A DNA stretch of 52,953 nucleotides, taken from assembly GCA_023132955.1 (NCBI GenBank), contig JAGLXK010000535.1:1-52953 (forward strand), read 5' to 3'. Both the position numbers and the translations under genes were made by a program. Shown here piece after piece: positions 42,631 through 52,600 of the stretch; the first letter of the stretch is position 1, and each line of letters opens with the position of its first letter. The notes under the pieces were generated by a model. The model searched no databases. It was not told the origin of the DNA and saw only the letters and a program-made list of their open reading frames with translations. Origin of the DNA: Candidatus Heimdallarchaeota archaeon (GTDB lineage Archaea > Asgardarchaeota > Heimdallarchaeia > Heimdallarchaeales > Heimdallarchaeaceae).

Positions 42631-43203
42631 TTATTGCTTTGCGAAGGCTGTTAAGGAGGTGAATAATATTCGAAGTGACTTTTGGCGGTGAGAATATAAA
42701 TTCTTGGTTGCTAGTGTCATTTCAGCAAAAGTTTGTTCATTGTCTTCTGGTTTAAAAATTGGATCAAATCCAAATCCTTTGTCACCGATAGTAGAGAGAA
42801 TTATTGAACCCCTTGTTATTCCTGTAAAGGTCTCTATAGACTTTCCATTGTGAAACGCTATCACTGATTTAAAATATGCTCTCCTATTTTCTTTACCCTC
42901 CATTAGCTTTAGTATTCCATCATTACTTATTGTTTTAAACACATATGCGGAATATGGGCCAGGAAAACCATTCAGAGCTTCTATGAACAACCCTGCATCT
43001 TCAAGAAAGAAATTAAGTGCTTCTAGTTCAGGTTTCTCTTGAATTACTCTAGAACAGCTTTTTCGTGCTATAATTTCAAGCGAATCTTCTTGAGGTTCTT
43101 CATATTCGTGATCATACCATTTGACTAACAAGTTGTACTCTTTAGCAATACTCGAAGCTTCTTCGTATTTTGAAGAATTGTGAGTTACAAAATGAATTTC
43201 CAT
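42631..43203 (-). CDS. XTP/dITP pyrophosphatase (RdgB/HAM1 family)
   Basis: A 190-residue nucleotide-sanitising enzyme that hydrolyses ITP, dITP and XTP to monophosphates. The N-terminus reads [19 protein letters not shown] (family: TxNxxKxxE), with [23 protein letters not shown] as the metal-binding Glu-Asp and Gly-Pro loop (about 65-90), and [14 protein letters not shown] near 137-150. The closing segment [20 protein letters not shown] contains the SHR base-recognition motif. It heads the uS15 operon. Confidence 0.94.
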   Translation of the reverse strand: MEIHFVTHNSSKYEEASSIAKEYNLLVKWYDHEYEEPQEDSLEIIARKSCSRVIQEKPELEALNFFLEDAGLFIEALNGFPGPYSAYVFKTISNDGILKLMEGKENRRAYFKSVIAFHNGKSIETFTGITRGSIILSTIGDKGFGFDPIFKPEDNEQTFAEMTLATKNLYSHRQKSLRILFTSLTAFAKQ

Positions 43204-43327
43204 TACTATAGCTTTTCTAGGTTTTTATTAGGCTTTTTCTATGAAAGAGTTTAAATGCAAAAACTATTGATTTATATATGGTAGAAGGATAGAACGATAT
43301 CCAAAAACTATAGCCTGGTGAAACTAT

Positions 43328-43741
43328 ATGGAAGAATTAACCCATTCAACAATTTACAATTCTGTAGAGGATGTAGCAATTGAAAAAGAAATTTTAAGTA
43401 CTCTCTCGGAAGTCTCAGAGACAAATAACATACTAAGTATTTATTCTATGAATGCCCGTGCAATTTACTTCTTTCCAGTGGCTTCTGATGTCTTTAAACT
43501 GAGTATTCAAATTTTTCCGCTGACTCCTGAAATCGTCGCAAAAATTATGAATAACATCTCAAAAATATCTACAAAGGTAGTTTATAGTACCGGGTTATGT
43601 CTAGTTGAAAACAGGTGTTTCTGGGAAGGTTTTTTGCAAGAAAAGGATTTGACAGTAGAAGTAGATGAAATTGAAACTAGTTTAAGTTCAATTGCTGAAG
43701 TAACTGGAATCACAATTGAAAAAGTGATTAAAACAGGTTAG
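43328..43741 (+). CDS. Small protein of unknown function upstream of tfb (convergent)
   Basis: A 137-residue mixed alpha/beta protein: helix (VAIEKEILSTLSEVSE), strands (ILSIYSMNARAIYFFPV, FKLSIQIFPLT), helix (EIVAKIMNNISKIS), strand (KVVYSTGLCLVENRCFWEGFL) and a final helix. The pattern could be a small regulatory or Roadblock-like fold, but no motif supports it. A TATA-like TTATATATG at 43272-43280 precedes the ATG by ~50 bp. Its stop overlaps the end of tfb by four bases. Confidence 0.65.
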   Translation: MEELTHSTIYNSVEDVAIEKEILSTLSEVSETNNILSIYSMNARAIYFFPVASDVFKLSIQIFPLTPEIVAKIMNNISKISTKVVYSTGLCLVENRCFWEGFLQEKDLTVEVDEIETSLSSIAEVTGITIEKVIKTG

Positions 43742-44685
43742 TTTAAACTAACCTTCAGATTAAGCACTCGAATAAATTCTTTGTATCTATTTCTCAATGT
43801 CACCTCAGTAATTTGACATGTTTTAGCAATTTCATTCTGAGGGCACTTTGTTTTATTTTGCAATGCGGCAATATATAATGCAGCTGCAGCAAGAGAATTA
43901 GGATTTTTTCCAGCTGTAATTTTAGCAGCTTTCGCTTTAGTAAGAATTATTTGGGCATCATTAAGTATTTTAGTTGAGAAATTAAGAACTGATGCGGACT
44001 TAGCGATACTACTTTCAGGACTTGCTAGAGGCATTTTCAAGTCTAAATGCTTTAGAAGAAGTCGGAAGTTCTTTGCCAGCTTTTTCTTACTTAATCTGGT
44101 TTTATCTGCAACATCTTCCAATGTCTCAGGTTGTTTATGTAGTCTGCAAGAAAGATATAGTGCTGCTGATACAAGAGCTTCAGTAGATCTCCCTCTAACT
44201 AAACCAGTTTTCAGAATCTTTCTATAAATCATTGCTGCTGTTTCTCGAACCTTAACTGTTAGATTTAGTTGACTACTTATTCGTTTAATTTCGTTCAAGG
44301 CTCTAAGCAGATTTCTTTCAGTTCCATATTGCAAAACTGCCCTACGTTGTAAAGTACGTAATCTAAACATCTGGCTAGCTTTTTCTGGAGATATAGAATT
44401 TCCAAAAATATCTTTGTTTGAATAATCTATCAGTGTTCCATAATGATCATAAGTAAGAAGATTTTTTGGAGTTCCTGTTCTAGCTCTTTTGACATGTTGT
44501 TCTTTGGAATAAGCTCTCCATTCAGCAGTTTGATCAATATAAGAATCTTCAACTACTAACCCACAGCTACCACAGCTCACCTCGCCTCTAGTGGCATCAA
44601 ATGTAAGTTTCAATGAGTTGCAGTCAGGACACCTTGGAAGAGAAGCTTCAGTACTAGTTGTAATGTTAATAGGTTTCGGAGCCAT
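43738..44685 (-). CDS. tfb: Transcription initiation factor B (TFB)
   Basis: A 315-residue archaeal TFIIB. The N-terminal zinc ribbon has CPDC and CGSCGLVVEDSYID, followed by the B-finger/B-linker EWRAYSKEQHVKRARTG. Two cyclin-like repeats follow (about 120-205 and 215-310) with REETAxxIY-like RETAAMIYRKILKTGL, RGRSTEALVSAALYLSCRL and NPNSLAAAALYIAALQN. It recruits RNA polymerase to TBP-bound promoters. A TATA-like element on plus 44729-44738 (read on minus as AAATTTAAATA) lies ~45 bp upstream of the ATG. Confidence 0.96.
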   Translation of the reverse strand: MAPKPINITTSTEASLPRCPDCNSLKLTFDATRGEVSCGSCGLVVEDSYIDQTAEWRAYSKEQHVKRARTGTPKNLLTYDHYGTLIDYSNKDIFGNSISPEKASQMFRLRTLQRRAVLQYGTERNLLRALNEIKRISSQLNLTVKVRETAAMIYRKILKTGLVRGRSTEALVSAALYLSCRLHKQPETLEDVADKTRLSKKKLAKNFRLLLKHLDLKMPLASPESSIAKSASVLNFSTKILNDAQIILTKAKAAKITAGKNPNSLAAAALYIAALQNKTKCPQNEIAKTCQITEVTLRNRYKEFIRVLNLKVSLN

Positions 44686-44921
44686 AATAACACCCTAGGG
44701 CAGTCTGGATATAACTTAACTATTGAGTATTTAAATTTGGCTGAACTTTCCTACTCATTTTTTGGTAACTCAAAGTAGCAAAAATGTGAGAAAATTCGAA
44801 TGAAAATTCCTTTTAAAGTACATAAATAAATAAGTTAATGATGAAAACTGTTAAAAACATCACGTTTGGCTAATAATTTAGTAATAAGATACAACAATTC
44901 CTTAATCATGGAGTGAAAAAA

Positions 44922-45329
44922 ATGTCACAAAAAGCAGGACAACTTGAGTTTAAATTAAATATAGGAGATCAAAAAGGTAAATGCCACACCAAAATCGTTA
45001 GAGATGCTCAGGCAAATTCCCTGATTGGCTTAAAACTTGGAGCTAAAGTTGAAGGGAATTTAATTGGTTTGCCTTCTTGGGAATTTACAATCACTGGTGG
45101 GAGCGATAGAGATGGATTCCCCCACAGAGCAAGCATTGATGGTGCTAGTAGAAGAAAATACCTATTAAAGGGCGGTGTCGGATATAAGGTTCCACGCAAA
45201 GGTAGGCGTGTAAGAAAAGCAGTCCGTGGGAATACTATTTCTGAAGCATCATATCAAATTAACATGAAAGTTTTAAAAGCTGGTTCTAAGGCTTTAGAAG
45301 AATTAATCTCCGAAGTTAGTTCCAGTTAA
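44922..45329 (+). CDS. rps6e: Ribosomal protein eS6
   Basis: 135 residues, the short archaeal length of eS6 (the eukaryotic protein has a phosphorylated tail missing here). It shows FKLNIGDQKGKCHTKIV, GLKLGAKVEGNLIGLP, FTITGGSDRDGFPHRASIDG, and RRKYLLKGGVGYKVPRKGRRVRKAVRGNTI in sequence. The ATG at 44922 has GGAGTG at Shine-Dalgarno distance; the GTG at 44913 lies inside that signal. Monocistronic, divergent from tfb. Confidence 0.95.
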   Translation: MSQKAGQLEFKLNIGDQKGKCHTKIVRDAQANSLIGLKLGAKVEGNLIGLPSWEFTITGGSDRDGFPHRASIDGASRRKYLLKGGVGYKVPRKGRRVRKAVRGNTISEASYQINMKVLKAGSKALEELISEVSSS

Positions 45330-45355
45330 TAAAATGAAGGGAATTTATCCCTTAG

Positions 45356-45835
45356 CTACTTCTTTTTCTCTTCTTCATCAGGAGATTCTGTGAAGAAAAT
45401 ATATACAATTGAGAGAATGATTGTCAAAATGAGCATTCCAAAAATTGTCCATTGCATTGCTGAAGTGTAATTGGTTTCTTGAGCTAATCCTGGTTTAATT
45501 GAAGTAACTATCCAAGTAATCAATATGGCAGTTACGGAAGAACTAACGAATGAACCCCAAGACGGTAAACCAGCTCTGATTTCCCTAAGAGTTGCTAGAG
45601 CTAACATTAGGAAGAAGTAGAAAATTGAAACAAAAATGCCAACTAGGATTGTCAAACCAACGTTGTATGTTTCTGTTGGATCTTCCAAATATAATCCCTT
45701 TAACCAGCTTGGAGCACTATTTTGATTCCAACCTGAGAAAATAAAAGCTAATATTAAAACTGCTAATGCAATTATTGAACCAATGAGAAGTGTTCTGTTT
45801 TTTTCATCTTTCCAAATTCTTTCATATAAACCCAT
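45356..45835 (-). CDS. Four-helix membrane protein, unknown
   Basis: A 159-residue integral membrane protein with a short cytosolic N-terminus (GLYERIWKDEKNR) and four predicted membrane helices at about 15-34, 60-83, 92-113 and 127-150, ending in a charged EEEKKK tail. The loop between helices 1 and 2 is probably outside. No family motif is recognised. It is monocistronic and divergent from the RNase P genes. Confidence 0.75.
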   Translation of the reverse strand: MGLYERIWKDEKNRTLLIGSIIALAVLILAFIFSGWNQNSAPSWLKGLYLEDPTETYNVGLTILVGIFVSIFYFFLMLALATLREIRAGLPSWGSFVSSSVTAILITWIVTSIKPGLAQETNYTSAMQWTIFGMLILTIILSIVYIFFTESPDEEEKKK

Positions 45836-45941
45836 TTGAATTTGACTCCTATTCTGTTTTCTCCATTTTGGCAGGTTGTGTATAATAAAGCTTTATGACG
45901 AGGTTTCATAACCTAAACAGTTTATTAACTTTTGGCTTTCT

Positions 45942-45964
45942 GATTTTATTACTGCAATAAAATC
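45942..45964. repeat. Perfect 9-bp inverted repeat
   Basis: GATTTTATT-ACTGC-AATAAAATC is a perfect inverted repeat with a 5-nt centre in the divergent spacer (45836-46103) between the membrane protein and the RNase P genes. It could be a dimeric regulator's operator or a small RNA hairpin; no further ORF or RNA gene is visible in this spacer. Confidence 0.5.
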
Positions 45965-46103
45965 TTTCTTTTGAGAGATAGATGTTAGAGTATTTTTTCC
46001 TTTATACATTCTATCTATTGAAGTATATTAGTAAGTTTATGAGCTGTGAGTACTAACTACTAAGAAGGAAGATTTTTGAAGAAAGTAAGAAACTAAAGCT
46101 TAG

Positions 46104-46967
46104 TTGAAAGTGAAAATAAGCATGTCAAACAGAGAGAATTATGTCAATAAAGTTCAGCTATCTTTTGAAAGCAATGTGTCCTTGATTGGCGGTTCCACAA
46201 TACTAGATTTTATCGAAATTGCTAACATAACCAAGATACCTATTATGGCGGTTGATAACCTAACAATCGATGAAAGAAACAAATTGATTGATGATGCCAG
46301 TATTTCAAAGTTTTCTTTAGTCTCTCCAGCTCACATGTACAATTTGTACTGCAATACAAGTTACAATTTGGAACAAGCTATAACTGTTCTTCGAAACCAT
46401 TTATCAGATATGGACTCAAATCAACACATCATTGTGACAAGAAAGAACGTATCTGGTAAAAATATAGATGAAATAAAAAGGAATCTACCAAAAATACGCT
46501 TTCAATATGAATTAATAGGTATTCTTTCAGAAACGAAAAATATACTGAAATGGGCAGCTCATGACAGAAGAATTGATTTTATCGCGGTAAACCTTAGTGC
46601 AAACATTTCTTCAATTGATGCCGCACTTTGTTCTCTTATAAAACAAAACAATAAATTTGTGGAATTATCTTTAGCCTTTCTGTTAACTTCAGGTGGTGAT
46701 AAAGAATTTAGTCAATCATTAAGAAACGGCAAGAAGTTGATGAAATTACTAATTCAAAATCGCATTCCCTTCATATTTTCAATGAATCCAAAATCCCCAT
46801 TACATCTACGTAATGGTTCTCAGATGAGATTTTTAGGAGAATTATTAGGTGTTTCATATAATCAAACCAAGAAAGCTGTTTTTGAAAATCAATTTTCTGC
46901 CTTAATTTCAAATATTATAAAACTACATGGTTCGTCTATTTTTGATGGGGTGAAGGAGGGTATATAG
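46104..46967 (+). CDS. rnp3: RNase P protein component Rnp3 (Rpp30-like)
   Basis: A 287-residue protein with the PHP-type TIM-barrel pattern of Rpp30. The stretch LKWAAHDRRIDFIAVNLS (about 150-167) matches the A-x-D-x-R-x-D motif, and the C-terminal NGKKLMKLLIQNRIPFIFS with HLRNGSQMRFLGELLGVS fits the family's RSPxDLxxLxxxLGL segment. It is longer and more divergent than usual (~210-240 residues). The TTG at 46104, GTG at 46110 or ATG at 46122 may be the start. The overlapping pairing with a Pop5-like gene directly downstream strongly supports the assignment, as rnp3 and rnp2 are often adjacent in archaea. Confidence 0.72.
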   Translation: MKVKISMSNRENYVNKVQLSFESNVSLIGGSTILDFIEIANITKIPIMAVDNLTIDERNKLIDDASISKFSLVSPAHMYNLYCNTSYNLEQAITVLRNHLSDMDSNQHIIVTRKNVSGKNIDEIKRNLPKIRFQYELIGILSETKNILKWAAHDRRIDFIAVNLSANISSIDAALCSLIKQNNKFVELSLAFLLTSGGDKEFSQSLRNGKKLMKLLIQNRIPFIFSMNPKSPLHLRNGSQMRFLGELLGVSYNQTKKAVFENQFSALISNIIKLHGSSIFDGVKEGI

Positions 46968-47294
46968 TTGGTAATTATTACTAGAGATAGATACGTTGTT
47001 GTTAATGTTATAACTGATGAATCATGTGTCAGTATGAATTTAATTAAAACCAAGGTTTGGCAAACCTATCAAAATGTTTTTGGTATTTCTGGATCTTCAA
47101 GCGCTGGTCTATATTTTGAGCATTTTGATGAAAAGAAAAAGAGTGGAATCATTAGGTGCTCTCATGATTCTCTTTCATCTTTACTTACAGTTTTAGCTCT
47201 TATTACAGAAGTAGATGGTTTAGATGTAATTCTTCATCCGATTTATGTAAGTGGAGTAATTAACAAAGCTAAGAAATATCTTACACAGTCATAA
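46968..47294 (+). CDS. rnp2: RNase P protein component Rnp2 (Pop5-like)
   Basis: A 108-residue RRM-like protein with the Pop5 order: RDRYVVVNVITDE (strand 1), a helix (SMNLIKTKVWQTYQNVFGIS), strand SSAGLYFEHFDEKKKSGIIRCSHDSL containing the conserved G-I-I-R-C, then the helix LLTVLALITEVDG and strand VILHPIYVSGVI, where the family has a V-x-V-x-x-V/T-S-G-T-I end. It starts with TTG directly after the rnp3 stop, so the two are translationally coupled. Confidence 0.75.
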   Translation: MVIITRDRYVVVNVITDESCVSMNLIKTKVWQTYQNVFGISGSSSAGLYFEHFDEKKKSGIIRCSHDSLSSLLTVLALITEVDGLDVILHPIYVSGVINKAKKYLTQS

Positions 47295-47341
47295 ACCAAG
47301 ACAACAATATTGATTAAATCCGACTTCAGATTTAGCTTAGA

Positions 47342-47827
47342 ATGAAGAATACCGATGATTCTTTGATTAAGGAACTGAATAGACCTTCATGGGATGAATA
47401 TTTTATGGAGATAGCAGAAATTGCTAAAACTAGATCTTCATGCATTAGACGACAAGTGGGGGCAGTTCTTGTCAATGATAAGCACCAAATTATTTCTACA
47501 GGTTATAATGGAGTTCCTCGTGGAATTGTTCATTGCACAATAGAAACCTGTACTAAATTATACGAAAAGTCTGGTGAAAAAAATGAGGTGTGTCCAGCAG
47601 TTCATGCTGAGTTAAACGCAATAATACAAGCAGCTACAGCTGGAATTAGCTCTGAAGGAACAACACTTTATTCCACAACAAGACCTTGTGGAAACTGTAC
47701 AATGGCGATAATTAATGCTGGTATACGAAAAGTCATTTACATTGAGGATTATTCTGATCCTATATTACGTTCAGGTTGGCTAGATTCCTCAGATGTTGTT
47801 TTTGAGAAATATGAAAAAAGTAAGTAG
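47342..47827 (+). CDS. dCMP deaminase-like cytidine deaminase family protein
   Basis: A 161-residue zinc deaminase: SWDEYFMEIAEIAKTRSSC at the N-terminus, QVGAVLVNDKHQIISTGYNGVPRG (family signature), the zinc His and proton-shuttle Glu in AVHAELNAI, and the zinc Cys pair in TTRPCGNCTMAI. dCMP deaminases supply dUMP for thymidylate synthesis. An extra Cys/His-containing loop (HCTIETCTKLYEKSGEKNEVC) between the two motifs matches the additional zinc site of the ComEB/dCMP branch. It lies 47 bp after rnp2 on the same strand. Confidence 0.9.
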   Translation: MKNTDDSLIKELNRPSWDEYFMEIAEIAKTRSSCIRRQVGAVLVNDKHQIISTGYNGVPRGIVHCTIETCTKLYEKSGEKNEVCPAVHAELNAIIQAATAGISSEGTTLYSTTRPCGNCTMAIINAGIRKVIYIEDYSDPILRSGWLDSSDVVFEKYEKSK

Positions 47828-47847
47828 TGCAAGATTATTTTTTGAAT

Positions 47848-49431
47848 CTACTTATCTTTAGAGAATTTTAATTTCTCGGAAAGAATTACATTTTTAGTTT
47901 GTTGTTTGTAAAATGTTTTCTCTTTTGCTTTCGAAAGCTTTCTTAGAGAATTCATTATTTTACCTTTGTACAAAGAATCTAGTTCTTTTTCTTTTAATTC
48001 TTGAAGAATTTGATTTTTTATTTTGATTCTTATATCTCCTTTTATTAATTCAAAGTCTATGGGGTAAATTCTCTCTATTTCATCATCTGTTTCTTGTGAA
48101 ATTTCACCTTTAATTATCTCGTCTTTTCGGAGATCTAATACATGGTTAGGAGTTAGGGAAATATAGTGCTTAATTTGGCGAGGATTGGTAATTCTATGCT
48201 TAAAATCAATTTCCTTAATTATTTTCAAATCACCATCTAGAATGACTACTCTCTTATCTTCCCCAATGGAGATTATTTTGTTATTGTAATAAAAAAGACC
48301 TAGAACGTTCTTGTCATGTATCCTCTTTTTCCTTGTTATTTCTAAGTCCTCGTTATTTAATAAAACGATATGTCCTGAATTTAGAGCAAAAGCAAGATTA
48401 TCAGGAGTTATTGCTGTTCCTGTTATTAGACTTATTTCCTTATGATGTCCCTTTTTTTCAAGTTGTGTGTCAAAAATTATTAACTCGCCAGTCTCTAGAC
48501 CTACCACAAAATCGCTATTTGATGTCTTTAATAGTGAAAAGGGTTTTGATGTAAGGTTAATTGATTTGATGATTTTTGATGATTCAATATTGAACATAGA
48601 GATTGTTGAATCTAATGAAGTAGTGTACAGAATGTCGTTTATTATTTCTAATCCTGTAATGTGCTTTCCATGAACAAAGAAAACTTTTGATATTTTTAAA
48701 CTATCTTTTTTCCAGATAGAAACAAATCCGAATTCATGTCCTAGAATGATGCTATCTTCAGTAATCGTACTAACTATTGCAGGAAACCCATTTCTCCTAG
48801 AAATCTGAAAAAGCAAAGCATAAGGATCTTTTTTCTCAAAATCCTTCAGATATTTGGATGCTTTTCTAATAGCTTTAACAACTTTTGAGTCTTTAATGAA
48901 AAATGCTCTTCCTTCTTTAAAACTTTCAACATCAAAAATAAATTTGTCTCCTTCTTGACACGAAATCAATAATCGGTTATCTAAGAGGAGAATTTGACTC
49001 ATTGTAACAATTTTTGTCTTCGAAAGAAGTTTGAATTTGCCATCCTTAATTATCCATTTCCTTAGTTGCTCATCTCTTCCTGCAGTTATGATGAATCCCT
49101 TCAAAGGTTTAGCTCCGATAATAGAGGATATGTGAGCTTTTGGTCTTTCAATTTTGCTAAAATCAATTAATGACCATGCTTTCAAATCTAGTTCCCAAGC
49201 TGTAGAAATTATTAAGTCCATATTTTCTAATTTCTGAATGTCTGTAATAGCTGCTTTATGTGCAAAAATACACCCAAGTTCTCTTTCTAAATTAAGATCC
49301 CATATGCAGATTCTCCCATCTTGCCCTCCAGTTAGCAAGTATCCATCAACTTCCCTGATGATATTAACACCTCTAAGATGGCCTGGTTGATGATAAAGTA
49401 TTTCTGTAAAATTGGTATCTTGATTGTTCAC
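47848..49431 (-). CDS. WD40-repeat beta-propeller protein
   Basis: A 527-residue protein. The first ~120 residues contain clear WD40 units (LLTGGQDGRICIWDLNLERELG; a second with LIISTAWELDLKAWSL; a third with ITAGRDEQLRKWII), and further degenerate propeller blades run to about 430 (GHEFGFVSIWKKDS, ILYTTSLDSTISMFNIESS, DFVVGLETGELIIFDT). A Lys/Glu-rich helical tail follows (about 455-527), which may bind a partner or nucleic acid. It has no signal peptide, so it is cytosolic. GTG start. WD40 scaffolds are common in eukaryotes and in Asgard archaea; the role here is unknown. It is monocistronic, 21 bp from the convergent deaminase. Confidence 0.85.
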   Translation of the reverse strand: MNNQDTNFTEILYHQPGHLRGVNIIREVDGYLLTGGQDGRICIWDLNLERELGCIFAHKAAITDIQKLENMDLIISTAWELDLKAWSLIDFSKIERPKAHISSIIGAKPLKGFIITAGRDEQLRKWIIKDGKFKLLSKTKIVTMSQILLLDNRLLISCQEGDKFIFDVESFKEGRAFFIKDSKVVKAIRKASKYLKDFEKKDPYALLFQISRRNGFPAIVSTITEDSIILGHEFGFVSIWKKDSLKISKVFFVHGKHITGLEIINDILYTTSLDSTISMFNIESSKIIKSINLTSKPFSLLKTSNSDFVVGLETGELIIFDTQLEKKGHHKEISLITGTAITPDNLAFALNSGHIVLLNNEDLEITRKKRIHDKNVLGLFYYNNKIISIGEDKRVVILDGDLKIIKEIDFKHRITNPRQIKHYISLTPNHVLDLRKDEIIKGEISQETDDEIERIYPIDFELIKGDIRIKIKNQILQELKEKELDSLYKGKIMNSLRKLSKAKEKTFYKQQTKNVILSEKLKFSKDK

Positions 49432-49505
49432 AATTATCCGAATTTCAAAGAACTAATTAACTTTTATATTCAAGTCTAACGTATTTAGATTAAGAAAAAA
49501 TTATA

Positions 49506-49565
49506 GTGGCTCATATCGTCGTGAGAACATCACATTTCAGTCTGGGACGGTTAAATCATCGCCAC
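49506..49565 (-). ncRNA. Candidate box C/D sRNA guiding 23S rRNA methylation
   Basis: Read on the minus strand, 60 nt are closed by GTGGC/GCCAC. Inside are a box C-like GATGATT, a canonical D' CTGA (49540-49537), a C'-like TGTGATG (49534-49528) and a degenerate D box ATGA. The spacer before the last box contains TTCTCACGACG. From memory of the E. coli 23S sequence this is complementary to the conserved CGUCGUGAGA segment between U2585 and A2602 of the peptidyl transferase centre. The other guide (AACCGTCCCAGA) has no target I can recall. The imperfect C and D boxes keep this a candidate. It lies between the WD40 gene and ileS in an otherwise empty spacer. Confidence 0.55.
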
Positions 49566-49645
49566 ATGTAGGTTAAACTTCAAAGTTTTTATTTATTACT
49601 CTTACTGAGTTTATATTAGAAAAAATGTGTGAAGGGGAGAAAGAA

Positions 49646-52600
49646 TTAGAGAGGTTCTATACCAATTGTTACTTTAAACTCATCAAATTCCCATTCTTTG
49701 AAATGTCCTTCTGATGGTTTTTTGAATTGCAAGTTCTTACTTAGTGTTTCTTCTTTGAAATATTCTTCATGTTTTGTAATAGCTTCTAAACCAAATTCGT
49801 CAGTTTCTATGGATAGAACAATTTGTTGTGTATATTCCAAATCCAATTCTTTTCTCATTGTTTGAACACGTCTTATTATATCCCTTACGTATCCTTCTTG
49901 CTTTAGTTCATTAGTTATTGTTAAATTGAAAAGTAACAAATAACCTTCTGCTTCTTCACCTGCAAAACCTTCCTGAACCTCTATTCTGTATTCTAAATCT
50001 TCTGGAGAGAGCTGAAATTCAGTTCCCTCTACACTTAATACAATTGAATCCCCTTTAGCTAACAATTCTACATATTCTCTCGATTGATTGGAATCTAATT
50101 TTTCCAATTGTGCTCCTATGCCTTTTACTGCAGATTTTACTTTTGGAGCTAAAACCTTGAAATTGGGTTTTATTATATAATTCACTAATTCTTCAGAACT
50201 CTTACTCAGTGTTATCTTCTTCACATTTAGTTCTTCTTTGAATACAGTTTCATATTTTTCTATCAAATCCTTTTTTCCAAGTGGAGATATTAATATAAGC
50301 TCTGAAAGAGGTTGTCTTAGTTTTATATTTGCTGAGGAACGTATACTTCTTCCAGCAATTACGAGTGAAAGAACTTTGTTCATGTCTCTTGAAAGGTTGG
50401 GATCTACTTCTTTCTTATTTAGAAATGGATAGGATAGAAAATGCACGCTTAATGGTACCTCAGAGTCTAATCGTTTAACAAGATTTTGATGTAATTGTTC
50501 TGCTATAAATGGAATGAAAGGAGCTAATAGTTTAGATAATTTAACAAGTACTTCATAGGTTGTTACATATGCTGATTTTTTGTCCTTATCAAGCCCGTTT
50601 TTCCAAAACCGACGACGAGATTGTCTAAGATACCAGTTACTGAATTTGTCTATTACAAATTTTTCAAACGCTTGTACTGCTATATGAACAGTCATGTTTT
50701 CAAGAGCATCATCTATGGATTTTGTCAGATAATTAACTTCGCTCATTAACCATTTATCAAGTTCTGGTCTTTCCTTTAAGGGAACCTCGAATGTTGTAGG
50801 ATTAAAGTTATCTACATTAGCATTAGATACAAAGAAACTGTAACTATTCCATAACGTAAGGATGAATTTTTTCATCGATTCATATATCTGTTCAGGAACA
50901 ACTCTTACACTATTCCATGTAGGATATGAATAAAGAAACCATCTAACTGCATCTGCACCATACTTTGGTATAACATCCCCTGCAACAATCATATTTCCCT
51001 TACTTTTACTCATTTTCTTTCCCTTTCCATCAAGAGTGTGACCCATAGTTAAACAATTCATATACGCGGGTTTGTCAAATAAGACTGTACTTATGGCCAG
51101 TGAAGTGTAAAACCATCCTCTTGTCTGATCAATTGCTTCTGTTATGAAATCATATGGAAAATTTTCATTGAACAAATCCTTATTTTCAAAAGGGTAATGA
51201 TATTGTGCAAAAAGTGCACTTCCCGCATCATACCAACAATCTATAACATAGGGTACTCTCTTGCAGATCTTCTGACATTCAGGACAATCAAAAGTAATTT
51301 CGTCAACCCATGGTCTGTGCAGACTAAAATCTTCAGCTAAAGGCTTCCCATATAAATCTTCTAGTTCTTTTCTACTTCCTACCACTGTTCTATGATTGTT
51401 TTCACATAACCAAATTGGAAGTGGAGTTCCCCAAAATCTGTTACGTGATAAAGCCCAATCTCTTACTTCTTCTATGAAATTACCAAACCTTCCTGTCTTA
51501 AGGTGTGCAGGTTGCCATTTTACTTGTTTGTTATTAGCTACTAACCTATCACGCATCTTAGACATCTCAATGTACCAAGTTTCTGTAGAATAATAAAGAA
51601 GAGGACCATCACAACGATAACAGAAGGGATAAGTGTGCTTATACACTCCCTTTTTGAAAAGTAATCCTCTTTCCTTTAGATTATCCATTATCTTGGGATC
51701 TGCTGTTTTGACGAATAATCCTGCAAAATCTGTAATCTCCTCTGAGAAACTACCATCTTCAAGAACCGGATTCATAGCCGGTAGTCCGTATTTCTTTCCA
51801 ATTTCAGCGTCATCTTCTCCAAAAGCTGGAGCTGAATGAACTATTCCTGTTCCCTCTTCGGTTGTTACATAATTGGCGAGAGTTACATAGAATGCCTCTT
51901 CTTCAGGAACTATGAAGGGGAAGAGTTGTTCATACTTCTTGAATTCCAGATCTTTTCCTTTAAGTTTCTGCAGAACAGTATAATCATCTAGAAGTTCTTC
52001 TACTTTGCTTTCGGCCAGAATTAATTTTTCTCCATTATGCTCTACTTGAACGTAATCAATATCTGGATGCACTGTTAAACATACATTTGATATTAGAGTC
52101 CATGGTGTTGTTGTCCAGGCTAAATAGTATGTATCTTCAAAGTCCAGTGACTTGAATTTCACATGAACTGAGGGGTCTGTTGTTTCCATCATTCCTTGCC
52201 CTACTTCGTGGGAAGACAATGGTGTTCCACATCTAGGGCAATATGGAACCACCTTATACCCTAAATATAACAATCCTTTTTTGTGAATCTCCTTCAATGA
52301 CCACCACACGCTTTCAACATAGTTTTCATCCATAGTTGAATATCTGTTCTCAAAATCAAGCCAGAAACCTATTCGTTTGGACATATCTTGCCATTCTTTA
52401 ACATATTTGAAGACAGATTTTCTGCACTCTGCATTGAAGTTTACCATTCCAAATTCTTCAATTTGACTCTTATCTGAAAATCCAAGGGTTTTTTCTACTT
52501 CTAATTCGACTGGGAGTCCATGACAATCCCATCCTGCAACCCAAGGTACAACTTTAAATCCGTGCATTGATTTATGTCGAAGGAATACATCTTTGATAGC

